In this document: positions 49,603-61,098 of the stretch, one piece after another
Layout: every line of letters begins with the position of its first letter
Position numbering within the stretch: the stretch's first letter is position 1
Assembly: GCA_000320545.1 (NCBI GenBank)
Contig: ADNK01002959.1
Location: 80,001-144,000 of the forward strand
DNA length: 64,000 nt
Origin: Bigelowiella natans CCMP2755
Taxonomy: Eukaryota > Cercozoa > Chlorarachniophyceae
Reading direction: 5' to 3'
Notes under the pieces: generated by a model
Told to the model about the DNA's origin: nothing
Seen by the model: the letters and a program-made list of their open reading frames with translations, nothing else
The model's database searches: none
Program-made: the position numbers and the translations under genes

Positions 49603-49896
49603 TGTGTGTGTATGCAATGCAGCGTGGGCGTTGGCTTTCCTGGCGTTCATCTTCACCCTCACATCTGGGATTATCGAGTTCATGGTTGGCTTCGGAGTTC
49701 TCAGCGATGGTCGCACTATAAATAAAAAGACGAGTAAATGAAATGAGAACATGGCACTCTGTTGTTTAAGATTGTTCAAGATGGACTTGATTCTAAATTT
49801 TCCTATCCATGCATATCAATAGTTAAACAATCTATTACTGTTTTAGGCCGAGGAATGAACTATCAAGCTGCTGAAGACAACCAGCCAAATGCCTAG
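47558..49896 (+). CDS. Small tetraspan membrane protein with Cys-rich loop, 9 exons, function unknown
   Basis: All nine exons join in consistent phase. It starts MDCSGMARWASLGLTIITLI, a signal peptide or first helix. An exposed segment follows with NLETNGCTIFRNYGLLSY, TYTITDYDSDVCNNGNGK and LCGKCNGAGKG. The exon at about 48382-48452 is a helix (FCGSFLVFALFGVVAAFGIM), that at about 49158-49230 another (LLFGVSFCMFIMWTVWAGGC), and that at about 49613-49702 a third (LAFLAFIFTLTSGIIEFMVG). The tail ends AEDNQPNA. The product is about 200 residues with four hydrophobic segments, a first loop holding spaced cysteines and a short polar C terminus, as in claudin- or tetraspanin-like proteins. No CCG tetraspanin motif or claudin W-GLW-C-C motif is seen, so the family is unknown. 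Confidence 0.65.
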
Positions 49897-52890
49897 TCAT
49901 ATGCACAAAATGCATTTCAATCATTGGAGAGATGTGATAGACGTCGACCTCATGACTATTGCCAGGCGTGCATCTAGATACATGCTGTCCCCTGCCTTGG
50001 TCAACCGGATCTTGATGTTTCTAATTTTTTTAGTTTCTATTGATAAACTCTGGATTTGAATCGGTGCATTTTGCCTCAAAACATCAGGAAATTTGTTTGT
50101 TCTTGAGAAACAAAATGCTGACCCACCTTGCTAACTGTCATCGCACATCATTGCACTCATGGCACAAGATGATTCGCGCCCATGCAGTCACATGTTACCA
50201 CTTTGTGTGATGTTGTGCGTGTCGGTGAGTTCGACGTTGTTCATCAACCGGCGTGCATGATGCACTGAGCCACATGCATGGCAGCATCAGGATCCTGTTG
50301 CGCATGCATCATGGCCCACGTTGCATTGGCCACGACGCTGGCTAGGCGGGGCGCCTTGCAGTGACGCAATGTGCACAGCGTGGCCCGCCACCATCTGCAC
50401 TGCGATGCAACACCCCCCCAGCTAGCCAGCACCGCTGGACCGTCGCAGCCCGTCCAGTCGTTGTTGGTCTCGGAAAAATCGAAAAAACTGTGATTTCAGC
50501 TTCGGAAAGAAATTCTCGAGACGTGCACGTGCAAAGCTCGAATTTTTGCCCATTGAGCATTGGAATTGGTCTTCCGGATCTCAGACCCATCGAGGCCAAA
50601 CCCGGTCACAAATGGGTTTCGCATGTTTGCAGAGCGCTTCAAGGGCATTTTTTGCGTGCAATCCGTCCGCAACCGTCAAAAAACACTTTCTGAATCGGCG
50701 CAATGTCGAAAAAATTCAAAAATTCAAAACCTCAGCTCAAAAACCTCGATTTTTGACCCCTCACTGCACATGGCGCTGCGATGCATGGCGCCACGATGCA
50801 GCTGCGTCCGCTCAAGTGCGACAAGACACACAAGGCGTGCCAACGGAGCTGCACGTGCGAGCACGCGTGTCGGACGCGCCAGCACGACACTCCACGTGGG
50901 ACGACACGGCACAATGAAAAAATCTCCGCGCAGAAGTTTCTCAGAAAGTTCGCACGTGGCGACATGACAAAAGTGAAAAGCTGACAGCTTTTCACTCAAG
51001 TCGCAATTGCAACAATTCAGACACATCTCGACAGAACTCAAAAGTCCAAGTGACACATTGAGATCAGAACTCAACTGCACAAGCAAGTGACCAAGCACAC
51101 TCAGAACTCAAACGACCAAGTGACATCAGAACTCAAACGTTCAAGTGACAAAGTGACTCAAGAACCAAGCAACAATGCAACTCGACGACTCGTGCGACTT
51201 CAGTTCTCAACACGAGACCACATTGCACCACGCCCAACGCTGCAACAATCGACAGCTGCACCCGATGCAGAACGAATCGGTTGCATGCGAGGGCGCACGT
51301 TGCTGCAACAATCGACAGCTGCACGTGATGCAGAACGAATCGGTTGCATGCAACAGTCCGTGTGCGTCTCAACTTCAACCCTGCGACACGCGTGCTTCTG
51401 CACACGTGCGCAACACCTCAGGTCCACCACCGCGGCACGCTGACCGATCAGCGTCACCCATTCCGAATCACGCAGCTTGCCTTGACGAAGAGTTCAAGGA
51501 CAACAGCCCGGCTGCGGCCGTTCTGCACGCGAATGGTTTCAATGCCGCGTCGCATCATCGCACCGCGCCTGCTGCCATGCAGGCTGAGCAAGTTCAGACA
51601 ATCAACAAGGACGTTGACAGCGTGCTGACTCCCACGCAAGCGATGAGTGCACAAACCGAAGGCGCGATGTCACGACGTGCATTGCGGAGAAAGTTCTCAT
51701 GATTTTGGTCAGAGGTGCAGCCGACGCGCGTGTGCAATGCGAGCAAGTGAGGACGTGTCCGTTTGCAATGGCACAATGGAACTGGCTTCGTGGACAGCCG
51801 GAAGCGCAATGCTCTGTGTGTCAAAGTTGATCGAGATGTGACGGTTGAAACTTTGAAATTGGGGCATCACTGCCACGTTCAGACGTGCACGCACAGCCAC
51901 GACAGGACACACACGACGTGTCGTGAGTGCAGAGGGGTTTTGACGCATTGGAGACACTGCGCAGCTGGTTTTCGGTCAAAGAGATTGGTCGTGTGCAAAC
52001 GCGCGCGCAGAACTTTGGTTCAAAACGCCGAGGCGTGGCGCGCACAAGCGGCGCGTGGTGCGGGGCAGCGCGATCGAGCAGAAGTCGCACCTCGCGGGGG
52101 GGGGGGGGGAATGCGAATGAAAAACATTCAACTGTGCCAAAAGTTTCCACAGGACCCCTGCTTGACATCTGAATCGAGTTTGCGCGAAAAAAATGCGTCA
52201 TTTTTTTTTTTTTCAATTTTCGCAAAGTTGTGACCGGTTTGGCCTGGATGTGGACTGCATTGTCTTGTGCACAAACTTCTTTTCAATTTTTGGGGTCTTG
52301 AAATTTGCTGTGGTTTCACTGTGCACGAGACACCCGCATCTGTGTTCGGACATTGGGAACACGGGGAGCCAGGCAGGCTGGCAGGGTTCCATCCGAAAGA
52401 TCGATTCCAAATGACGGGCAAAATTTCGAACTTTGGTGAGTCTCAAGGCTTTCCACCTAGCTAGCTTTGGTCATTTGAAAATCGAGATTTTTCGAGTTTT
52501 TGGGTGCCCACGTTGATTTTTGTGCAGTTTGTCAAAAATGAAAACATGCAGGGCATCGCAGTGCTGTGTGCACATCAGCACGCACATCTGAGCTTTCGAA
52601 CTGACATGCGCGAGCGTGCAGACTGCTGTTGCCGGAGGTCAACACGTCACCACCACCGCGTGCAGGCAGCAAAGTTTTCACAACCGCGCCACGCGATCTA
52701 AACAATGATATTTATGGAAGCATGTCATCGCTAAATCTTCACAACGTAATCACTTTCATAATTTGTTTTAAAATCATTTAACACACAAATAAAAACTACA
52801 TCCGACTCATATCTCGGTACACCTGTCCCAAGAAACTGTACTGAGCATTTTTGTAAACTATACAACTACGTTTTGAGCATATGTACACAG
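49897..52890. other. GC-rich island of foreign composition, no confident gene
   Basis: From about 49960 to 52720 the DNA switches to GC- and CpG-rich sequence full of GTGCAC, GCATGC and CACGTG words, while both flanks are AT-rich gene DNA. Microsatellites are nearly absent apart from a G-run at about 52098 and a T-run at about 52201. Short direct repeats occur, for example a block built on tcagaactcaaacg around 51099-51150. Open frames of 80-175 codons exist in several frames at once, as expected by chance in GC-rich DNA. It may be a decayed transposon, a retroelement 5' part or transferred DNA. Confidence 0.6.
51238..51356. repeat. Tandem direct repeat, about 60-bp unit, 2 copies
   Basis: The block gctgcaacaatcgacagctg, followed by cagaacgaatcggttgcatg, occurs at about 51239 and again at about 51301 with few differences. 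It lies inside the GC-rich island and inside an open frame, where it would duplicate CNNRQLH and MQNESVAC in the predicted peptide. Confidence 0.9.
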
Positions 52891-54411
52891 TTATATTGAT
52901 TCAACTGTACTCCGGCTTCCAAAAAGAGCTTTACGAATTGAAGTGAGGAAGTTCCATTTGTGCTGCTCCTTAGTTGGAGTTGCCAACGAGACACCACCAA
53001 ATTTTCCATGCTGATCTCTTTTTGCTTTCTGAGTTCGAATAGGTAGAGCCTCAGCAACGAGAGACTTCACAGCCTCATAGATAAACTCGAGTGTCAAAGT
53101 TGGACGATCGCCATTACCTCTCGATGCAGCAGCAAGAACTGTCGATGAAGTCATCGCCTTAGAATCTAGTCCATTAAGCACGTCGAGGACATTCTTAAGA
53201 CGACCATCATACCTCTTTAAAACCCCCCCACTTAATACTCGTCCTGTAGTATCAGGAACATGAGAAAATCGTTGCAATGTTGTCCATGCATAGTCTATCA
53301 GGGCTTCATAAGCATCATCCTCTGAAGTCGTATTATGGGCACTTTTAAGGGTTTCAATAGGGAATTCTTTTAAGATAATGTAACATCTAGCAACCAGCCA
53401 AGCCCAAATTATTCTCTGCGTCTCTGCATCGGCTTGAGCATAGTCGAGAAGTTTGAATGATCCAGGAAGATCCATATTTTCGAAAGACATTCCATGCTCT
53501 TCAGAAAATCTTAATAGAGTGAGAAATGCTAAGGTGGTGTGTGTTCCATTGACGAGAAGAATTTTCCTTCGAGCATAGTATTCCGCCTGATCAGTGGTGC
53601 TGGTAGTAACGATTGTGGATCCTCCGAAAGGGAGAATATGCATCACAGTATTAGATTCTTCCGATTCAAAATCTGAAGTAAATGTTTCGGCGTCGGAGGC
53701 GAGATGAGAATCCCTCCGACTGTCGCTCTCTTCCGATTCTGTTGTCGTCTCGATAGTAGACGCGCGATCTATCCTTGTAATGGGAGCTTCAACCTCTCCT
53801 TTCCCCAACAAAGGCGGGAGGACTACAATTTGGCCCTTCCATGGCTCTGCCTTGATTTCTATGTTTCCATCGGGGTTAATGATACGCTGAGAACATATTC
53901 TATCTACCATGCAAGGAAGTACTGTGACACGGCCATCGAGCTCACGAGCCAGATCTTCAACAGCGGTGTGATCATTCTCGCAAGCATACAATTTAGGGGG
54001 ATTGCTTTGCTTCGGTAAGCGCCCAAGAATTACTTTAATCCCATCAAGACCTTTGTCTAAACTGCATGAAAATGATGTTGCCCGGCGTACAACTTCAAGC
54101 AAGGCTTTGCCGGTGCTCGCAATGAAGAACGGACCTTGCCCTGCTTTCGCCTTCCCAACATCTTTTCCGTGCAGGAAGTGCATATCTCTCCCTATGGTTT
54201 TGCCATTTACTTTTACCCTGATTCTCTTCACATCGTGTTTCATTAGTTCCTGCCAAGACGAAGACGGGCGCTGTACGATTGCATAGTCTATGCAATTCGA
54301 AGCTTCGATTGCCTCCAAGAGCAATCCAAGTCCCAGTTTTCCAGCTCCGAAGTGGAGATGGAACGAATGGAGATGTGGTGTAGACGATGTAGAAACTTCA
54401 CAACGCGGCAT
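52891..54411 (-). CDS. Mannitol dehydrogenase family protein, mannitol-1-phosphate 5-dehydrogenase-like, intronless
   Basis: A 506-residue frame from a true ATG. The N-terminal Rossmann fold starts LHFGAGKLGLGLLLEAI (about residues 18-34; FGAGxxGxG nucleotide-binding loop). ACENDHTAVEDLA is the region after the sixth strand, and LPCMVDRICSQRI matches the conserved VDRI block. The C-terminal half contains KILLVNGTHTTLAFL (about residues 283-297), matching the catalytic K-N-H signature of polyol-specific long-chain dehydrogenases. The family interconverts fructose-6-phosphate and mannitol-1-phosphate (or the free sugars) with NAD(H), making a storage and osmotic compound known in ochrophyte algae. 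A Ser-, Thr- and Glu-rich insert (TIETTTESEESDSRR, about residues 220-255) sits between the domains. It is divergent from and 545 bp away from the chitobiase gene. Substrate preference cannot be read from the sequence. Confidence 0.8.
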   Translation of the reverse strand: MPRCEVSTSSTPHLHSFHLHFGAGKLGLGLLLEAIEASNCIDYAIVQRPSSSWQELMKHDVKRIRVKVNGKTIGRDMHFLHGKDVGKAKAGQGPFFIASTGKALLEVVRRATSFSCSLDKGLDGIKVILGRLPKQSNPPKLYACENDHTAVEDLARELDGRVTVLPCMVDRICSQRIINPDGNIEIKAEPWKGQIVVLPPLLGKGEVEAPITRIDRASTIETTTESEESDSRRDSHLASDAETFTSDFESEESNTVMHILPFGGSTIVTTSTTDQAEYYARRKILLVNGTHTTLAFLTLLRFSEEHGMSFENMDLPGSFKLLDYAQADAETQRIIWAWLVARCYIILKEFPIETLKSAHNTTSEDDAYEALIDYAWTTLQRFSHVPDTTGRVLSGGVLKRYDGRLKNVLDVLNGLDSKAMTSSTVLAAASRGNGDRPTLTLEFIYEAVKSLVAEALPIRTQKAKRDQHGKFGGVSLATPTKEQHKWNFLTSIRKALFGSRSTVESI

Positions 54412-54675
54412 CAGTGTGGCTTAGATTCGATTTCTCTCAAAAGGTGATGCGGGCGTTTGGTTTTTGGTCGGAAATCTTTCCCTCGGTTTTCTTTGAGCGG
54501 AGTGTGACCCAAGATTTGTGCGAAAAGCAATATAATTTATTACATTTCTTAAGAGAGACAAGTAAAATTTATTGACTCAGGGAAAGAATTCCATTGTGAT
54601 TTATTTTCGGAGAGAAGGATAATTCAGAAAACTATCACGTGAGAAGATTTGTGAATTCCTGCACGTGACTCGTTC

Positions 54676-54893
54676 AAAAAGTTTTTTAGATAAAATTCCA
54701 GGAATTACCGAATCGTAGTTTTTCGAGAACGATGACAGAACGACCGACGACCGAAACGCAAAAAGTTTTTTTAGATAAAATTACCGAATTGATTCCACTT
54801 TTTCGAGAAGATGACCGAACTTTGCACCCCCGATAGTCTCCAGAGTTTTGTTGTCGCTATGAAGTTGGAAGTCGAAACCCGGCAGTCGAAACC
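54676..54893. repeat. Two imperfect direct repeats in the divergent promoter region
   Basis: A block of about 55 bp (aaagttttttagataaaatt, then taccgaat, then tttttcgaga and gatgac) occurs at about 54676-54736 and again at 54760-54812. Just downstream gtcgaaacccgg is repeated (54870 and 54882). They lie between the mannitol dehydrogenase and chitobiase starts and could be regulatory or simply slipped duplications. Confidence 0.75.
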
Positions 54894-54955
54894 CGGTTAA
54901 TGCCGGGTATCAATGACGATGAGTCCATTTTTCATACAGGGTAAGGGTAACACAC

Positions 54956-56117
54956 ATGGCTGCTACAAGCACATCATCATTAAGCAGCTTGGTGTTGCTT
55001 TGCCTCTCGGCTTCCTTACCGACACATGTCTCCGCAAGGGTTGTTGCATTTACAGGTGGAAAATATGAGGGTTGGGAAACATGGAATTGGAACACGATCA
55101 CAGATCTTGGGTTCTGGACTGCCCCAAACGACGAGATTAGATCTCTAGCAAAGCAAAACAATGTGCGACTCTTCCAAACCGCGCATCTTCCTGATCGTAA
55201 GGAGTGGCTGGATTCCGATAAACGCGCTGCCTTTGCTGCCGAAAAAGCACAGCATGTGGTAAACAGTTCCCTGGATGGTTTGTTCTTCGACTTTGAAGGG
55301 ACGGGGCTTGGGAGTAAGGAGAAAGAGGCCTACACGAAGCTCGCCGAGGCAGTTTCGGATGCCCTGCGACCACTGAACGCGAGTATTTTTGTCTGTGTGG
55401 GTGCCAGTCCTTCATATGAATTCAGAAATTATGACTACGCCGGCCTCGCCAATACCTCCGATTTTCTTTTTATCATGGGCTATGACGCTCATTTTTGGGA
55501 CGACTACACATGTGTCACCAAAGGTACGTGCTCTCCCGCTGAAGCTCCGATGAAGGATATTTTAAAGGGAGTAGAAGGCTATGTCAAGGACGTCAAGAAG
55601 GAGAAGCTAGTGCTCGGTTTACCGTGGTACGGACAACGTTATACCGAGGTTCTGCTACCATTCAATCAAGGGCAGATCGATTACAAGGATGTTCTGGAGA
55701 ACGTTGTTAACATTACTGGTCGAGTAAAGAAAAGGGAGATGGATAAGACGGCAAAATCCTGGGTATTACATTGCCATGGGGCTTGTATGGATGGCAAGAA
55801 AGGAGAAGTAATCTGGTACGACGATGCTGAGACCCTGAAGCCTAAATATCAAATCGCGAAGGACCATGGCCTGTTAGGAGTAGGAATGTGGTACTTCTAC
55901 AAGCCCCTACTCATCGCCACTACTAGTTTCCTTTTTTCGATTCTTTCATAACATTTGTAGTCACCACCATTCATATTTCATCGCTGATCGATAATTCCTT
56001 CTGTGTACGTCAATGTACAGGGCTGTTGACAAGCTTCCGATCCCAAATGGTAGCGATGATCCTTTCAAATCAGAAAGAGAGGCCATGTGGAATGCCATAA
56101 CTAACTGGAACAAGTAG
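54956..56117 (+). CDS. GH18 chitobiase-like glycosidase (di-N-acetylchitobiase type), 2 exons
   Basis: ATG at 54956 begins with a signal peptide (MAATSTSSLSSLVLLCLSAS, cut near VSA). The GH18 barrel shows the catalytic motif LDGLFFDFEG (about residues 105-114, D at the start, DxE at the end, Glu as acid/base), then TSDFLFIMGYDAHFWDDY, KLVLGLPWYGQRYT (substrate-binding YG) and VIWYDDAETLKPKYQI. Exon 1 ends at 55890 inside GVGMW and splices over a 130-nt intron to 56021, giving VGMWAVDKLPIPNGSDD and the end MWNAITNWNK, as in human CTBS. The spliced product is 343 residues. It should be lysosomal or secreted and trim chitobiose cores from N-glycans or chitin fragments. If the intron is kept, translation continues to a stop at 55949 with a hydrophobic tail (LLIATTSFLFSIL), giving a 331-residue form. 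Confidence 0.85.
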
Positions 56118-57573
56118 GTGGGGGCCGAAGAGCCTGGTTTTATGCACTTGGACAATCACATCGCACACTTGATGTAAATATGTCGGTGTACTCACTTCAG
56201 AAATTTCTCTCCCCCCCTCTCTCTCTTTCTCAGAGAGAGACTGCGCATGTGTCGTATTCAATGAAGGCATGTCAAAGTTTGCCATTGTGTTTCACAGCTA
56301 TGAAATACAAATGATATCAGCGATGTATGGGCACAATGCTAGGATGATGAAATGAAACTGATGATTTGCTACCAGTCTGGCAAAGGCTCTGCTCTGCTGC
56401 AATGATGTGTTGTGCTGCGATCAATCATCAGATTGCAATGCGAGAATGGGGGCAATGAAGTGTTTTCACAGTTATTACCTCAAGAGGCTAGCTACATGCA
56501 CAGAATCATCATCGCCATCCGGCTGGTAGTTCTAGAGCTAGCTAGGCACGCATGTGAAGCTGAATCTGTCAAAAGCAGCCATGTTCACAATGCAGCAGCC
56601 ACAAACACTAGAACATGGCAATGATGAGGAATGTCTAGATGCAAACATTGTGTGCAACAAGACAGCCGAGTATAAGTGAGGCGGCAGCTACGACGCTCTG
56701 CGCTGCATCCACAATGATTGTGTGCCATCAAAGCAGCAACCACAAAGGCTGCTGTATCGTAGTCGCTGCATTGCACAGCTACATTGGGATGGCCATCATC
56801 AAATTTGATTGATTGATTGCATCCATCTCACAGACCAAGTGCGCGTGAAGGCAAGATTGCATGCCGCTGCATTCACCACGGTGTGGAAGGAACATCATGC
56901 CATCAAAAACTACTTTGACACACTGTTGAAAATAGGACCGCCAAACGGGTGTGCGTGTGTAGCTACAGGATGCCGGTCCTGACTGTCATGCTGTTTCTCC
57001 TTACCATCCAGACAATCTTGGCACGGTGGTCCTCATGGTGGAAAGCAAGTCTAGAAGTCGTGCACCGTGCAGCTGCTTAGGCGCAACAACATGATCACAG
57101 AAGTGCTGCGGTGAAATAAACAGCATTTTCTGACTGACACTTCCGCCACACCAGTTAACCGGGTGGAAAACGTGCACGATGCTACGTGGACATGCACATT
57201 GCTGTTCTGATTCATATCACATGTACATGCAGAGGGTAGCAACCGAAGTTTCTGGTCGATGAGTTCATTTAAAGACAACTGCACTTTCAATTACGATATT
57301 GAACAGCTACATCAGGATGACCATTGAAAAGATTTAATCAACTCATTACATCCGTCTCACTTTCAGTTACTAAAGTAGCGGAATGCAATTTGCAGATGCT
57401 GATCCAATGAATTGTGCACATCATCTCCTACCATGATCGATGTGCAGCACATTCAACGTCATGAGGCTTCATTTGGACAACAAAACGACGTACTAACATA
57501 CAGCCATTCTGATTGCCACATCGTCGATGCTGTTGTCGCAATTTCATTCGATGGCATAGCATGTCTGTTATGA
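56118..57573. mobile_element. Intergenic mobile-DNA zone with two 3' tail copies
   Basis: No gene seen. Plus-orientation copies of the retrotransposon-type tail lie at about 56763-56832 (gcacagctacattgggatgg, then catccatctca) and 57298-57356 (cagctacatcaggatgacca, then tacatccgtctca). The intervening DNA is rich in tgca and tagc words as in the other tail zones. It may be a decayed longer element. Confidence 0.5.
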
Positions 57574-58256
57574 TCATCGTGGCCTTTGTTGCTGTTTCTC
57601 TCGTGCCTTCTTCTTTGCGCGTAAGATTCTCTCATTTTTCTGCAGCTCTTTAATCGATGGTGGTGCTGGTAGCTCCCCATCTTCCTCCGCCTTATCCATC
57701 GCGTCCTTGCAATTATGACAACGACGAGAAGTAGATTAATGCACAAAACATCGCAATTATGACAACGACGAGAAGTAGATCAATGTGCACACGCCATCGC
57801 ACTCAATATATATTACATCATGCATGCATGCATGCATGTGTGTGAGTGTGTGTGTTTGTGTAGTGACTCTGTGCTAACTACTCGTTGAAGACAATATGTG
57901 GCAAAACTTGCAGAAGACGAAGGATGAACACCATCACCCAAGTAGAGCATAACTACTATTTCGGGCCGAGACGGCAATTAGTGCTTGATTAAACATTTCC
58001 TTCCTACCACCTACCCACCTCATGTGCGCGACGATCTTGTTCCTGGATATCTCTCGCATGAGCTACAATTCTCTGAAATGCTTCCCCTGGGTGAGAGTTG
58101 TCGGTAGTGTCATCACTATCATCATCACCATCACCATCATCATCTAGAGCCATATCTGCCCTTCGACGTCGTGAATCATGTTTTTGCATCTTCCTCTGTT
58201 CTGTTTCATGCTTATCAGACAAACCTGTGGTGTGTATCGATGAGGACATAGCGATC

Positions 58257-58289
<33 letters not shown>

Positions 58290-59012
58290 ACAATAACAAT
58301 GCTCTAAGAATTTAGGGAAAAAGTTAAATGAGGTATTCTCATTTCCCATGGTACGTTCCCCTCCCCTTCCCAAGTGTACTACTACATACGTTTCTTTCGA
58401 CGCTGCTCCTTCTGCAACCTCTGACATATAACAATGGTACGAACATTATGTGCTTACACACACACACACACAGAGAGACAGACACACACACAGACAGACA
58501 GACAGACACATGCACTACAAATTCTGTTGGTGTTACTCATTTATCTGTTATGTAAGCAAATAAGAAAAGAAGGCTAAATAGGTAAATAGTTAAACTTCTC
58601 CCTACAAACTAACCTAATCACTTCTGTGATATCATGCAATCATCTCATATATTATTAAAGTATACAGGCGCTGCTGCTAAATTTGGCCCCTGCGTCCACC
58701 ATTATTCGTATACAGTTGGGAGTGAGTACAGAATCAGAGGCAGGTATTCTTCTTCTTCTTCTTCTTCTTCCTCATCTTCTTCCTCTTAACTACGATTCTC
58801 ACTCTTGCAAATTTGTCGGGATCTTCGTTCTTTAAAACTAGTCTTAGCCTTCTAATTGTTGTATCAGCTTATCATAATTATGATTGCTAAATGCTAAGTA
58901 TTTAGTAATTAATCCATTGCCATTATAGCGTCTATATTATTTAACTGAATTCTTCTTAAACAATTAGGTGAATACAAGCGAAACAGAGACTTGCAGCAAG
59001 CAGAACGAACAT

Positions 59013-59046
<34 letters not shown>

Positions 59047-60240
59047 CAAGTTCTAAAGCTGAATGAACCTTCTTCTGGCAGTATCATCATCAGCTGAATT
59101 GCCTCCCCCTTTTCCCTCTTCTTCTGTCTTCTTTCTTCGTGGAGAAAGAGGTTGTGTGTACGCTATGATCTTTGCATTCTCTTCTTCTTTCCTTCTCTGA
59201 TATTGTAATGAAGATTGGTCACATAATCGTGTTGCGTCGAGAAATAGGTGATGGGATATATTATGCTCGTGTTACAGAAACAATAATAAAGTTTGTTGTT
59301 GTTTTTGTTGTTGTTGCTGCTGCTAACGAATCCCAAAATGTAGGTTGGTGTATGAATGTAAACATGTATTATGTGTGTGTGTCCTTCTACACAGCTTATG
59401 ATCAATCAATGAGGAGGGTAGCAGCTGCTGTTACTGCTGTTCAGATGACGATGATAATGACGATGATAATGATGATGATGATAAACAAAGGAGGAGGTGG
59501 TAAAATAGGTATATTTTTTACACTGCTGCAAGCACTACCACCTGTATTCGAAAGACAGGATCGTTATGATCGTCGTTTCTCATCATCACAGGATTTCCAT
59601 CTTCTCTTTCTCCTCCGTTGTCACATAGATCATCATATTCCTGTTTCTTCTTCTTTTCAATATCCTCTGGCTTAATAATATCTTCTTCTTCTCCAATGAA
59701 GTTCCTTTGTCCATTCATCATCAAAGTAGCAGCTATTGCTGTTTTTCCTCCTTGAGATGACGATTCAACTTGAATATGGTCATTTGTCCTTGCAGTAGTA
59801 GTAGTACAATTCTGTTGGGATGGGCAAAACGTGGTCTTATCCGCGGCTTGAGGAGGAGAAGGAGGAGATGTCTTCTTGGCCTTCATATCGGTAGCAAGAA
59901 GGTTGTTATTATTATTATTATTATTGTTGTTGTTGTAGTTATCCTTTGTAGCGGTGGTTGTTGTTGTTCCACGGGTAGGTGCTGGTTTGACTCGGAGATA
60001 TCTTGTTATTATCAATTAATAAATAATTCATTAAATAAATGAAACACATAAAGAAGAAGACAGACAGACAGTATAGATAGATGTGAGTCGATGAGGAGAA
60101 AGAGTAGAGAGCATCATCATCAGCAGCAGCAGTAGCATCAGCAGCAGCAGTAGTAGTAGTAGTAGTAGTAGTAGTAGCAGTGGTGGTGGTAGTGTGGTAG
60201 TCGTAGTATTCCTAGTAGTAGTGGAGTAATATATGTGATG

Positions 60241-60282
<42 letters not shown>

Positions 60283-61054
60283 TCTATTTTGATCTCTATC
60301 TAAATCTCTTTGTGTACATGCTTTTGCATGTGAGTAGTTTGCTTGATGATGATGACAACAACTTTGCTTTTTTGTTAGATACACCTAGCATCATCATCAT
60401 CATCATCATCATTGTCATCGTCATCATCATCATCATGCTACTTACTTAAGTTGATACTGTAGTGTACGAATATCTTCTCTCGTGTTTTTAACATCGATTG
60501 CTAGATCAAACTCATCGTTTCTTGCCGCTGTTGTTTCAATCTTCTCTAAAATATCTCGAAATATCGAGAATGCCCGCTCAAGTTCCTAGGCGAAGAAAGA
60601 AGAAGAAGAAGAAGAAGAAGAAGAAGATGAAGATGATGAAAATGTAAAGATTAGAAAGTGGACACTAAGTGGCTACTTCTACTTCTTCTTCTTTTTCTCA
60701 TAAAGTTGTTGTTGTTTGTTGTATATGATAAAGTCGATAATGCTGCTATATTATTGATATGCCTTGTTTTCTTCTTCTTTTTCTTCTTCTTCCTCTTCTT
60801 CACCAGACAAGCAAGTAGTCGGATAATAATAAAAATAATACCTTGGTGTTAATACCGTACACGCCTTCTTCTGCTGTCGCAACAGCTCTAAAGCGAGGAG
60901 GTGGAGAGAATAAGGTGAATACTGCTACCACAGTAGTAGTTATAATTACAGTGGAAAAGAAGAAATATAAGGTTTATAATATAGTATGTATTGGATTGAT
61001 TGTCTCAAATCTGTGAGAATAAAGATATAATCCCTATCTATTACTGCCCTTATG

Positions 61055-61098
<44 letters not shown>

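Noticed and set aside
51175-51702. 175-codon open frame in the GC-rich island
   Set aside because: Overlapping open frames on both strands, no recognisable domain and skewed His/Gln/Ala content make it uncertain; described as a finding but not annotated as a gene.
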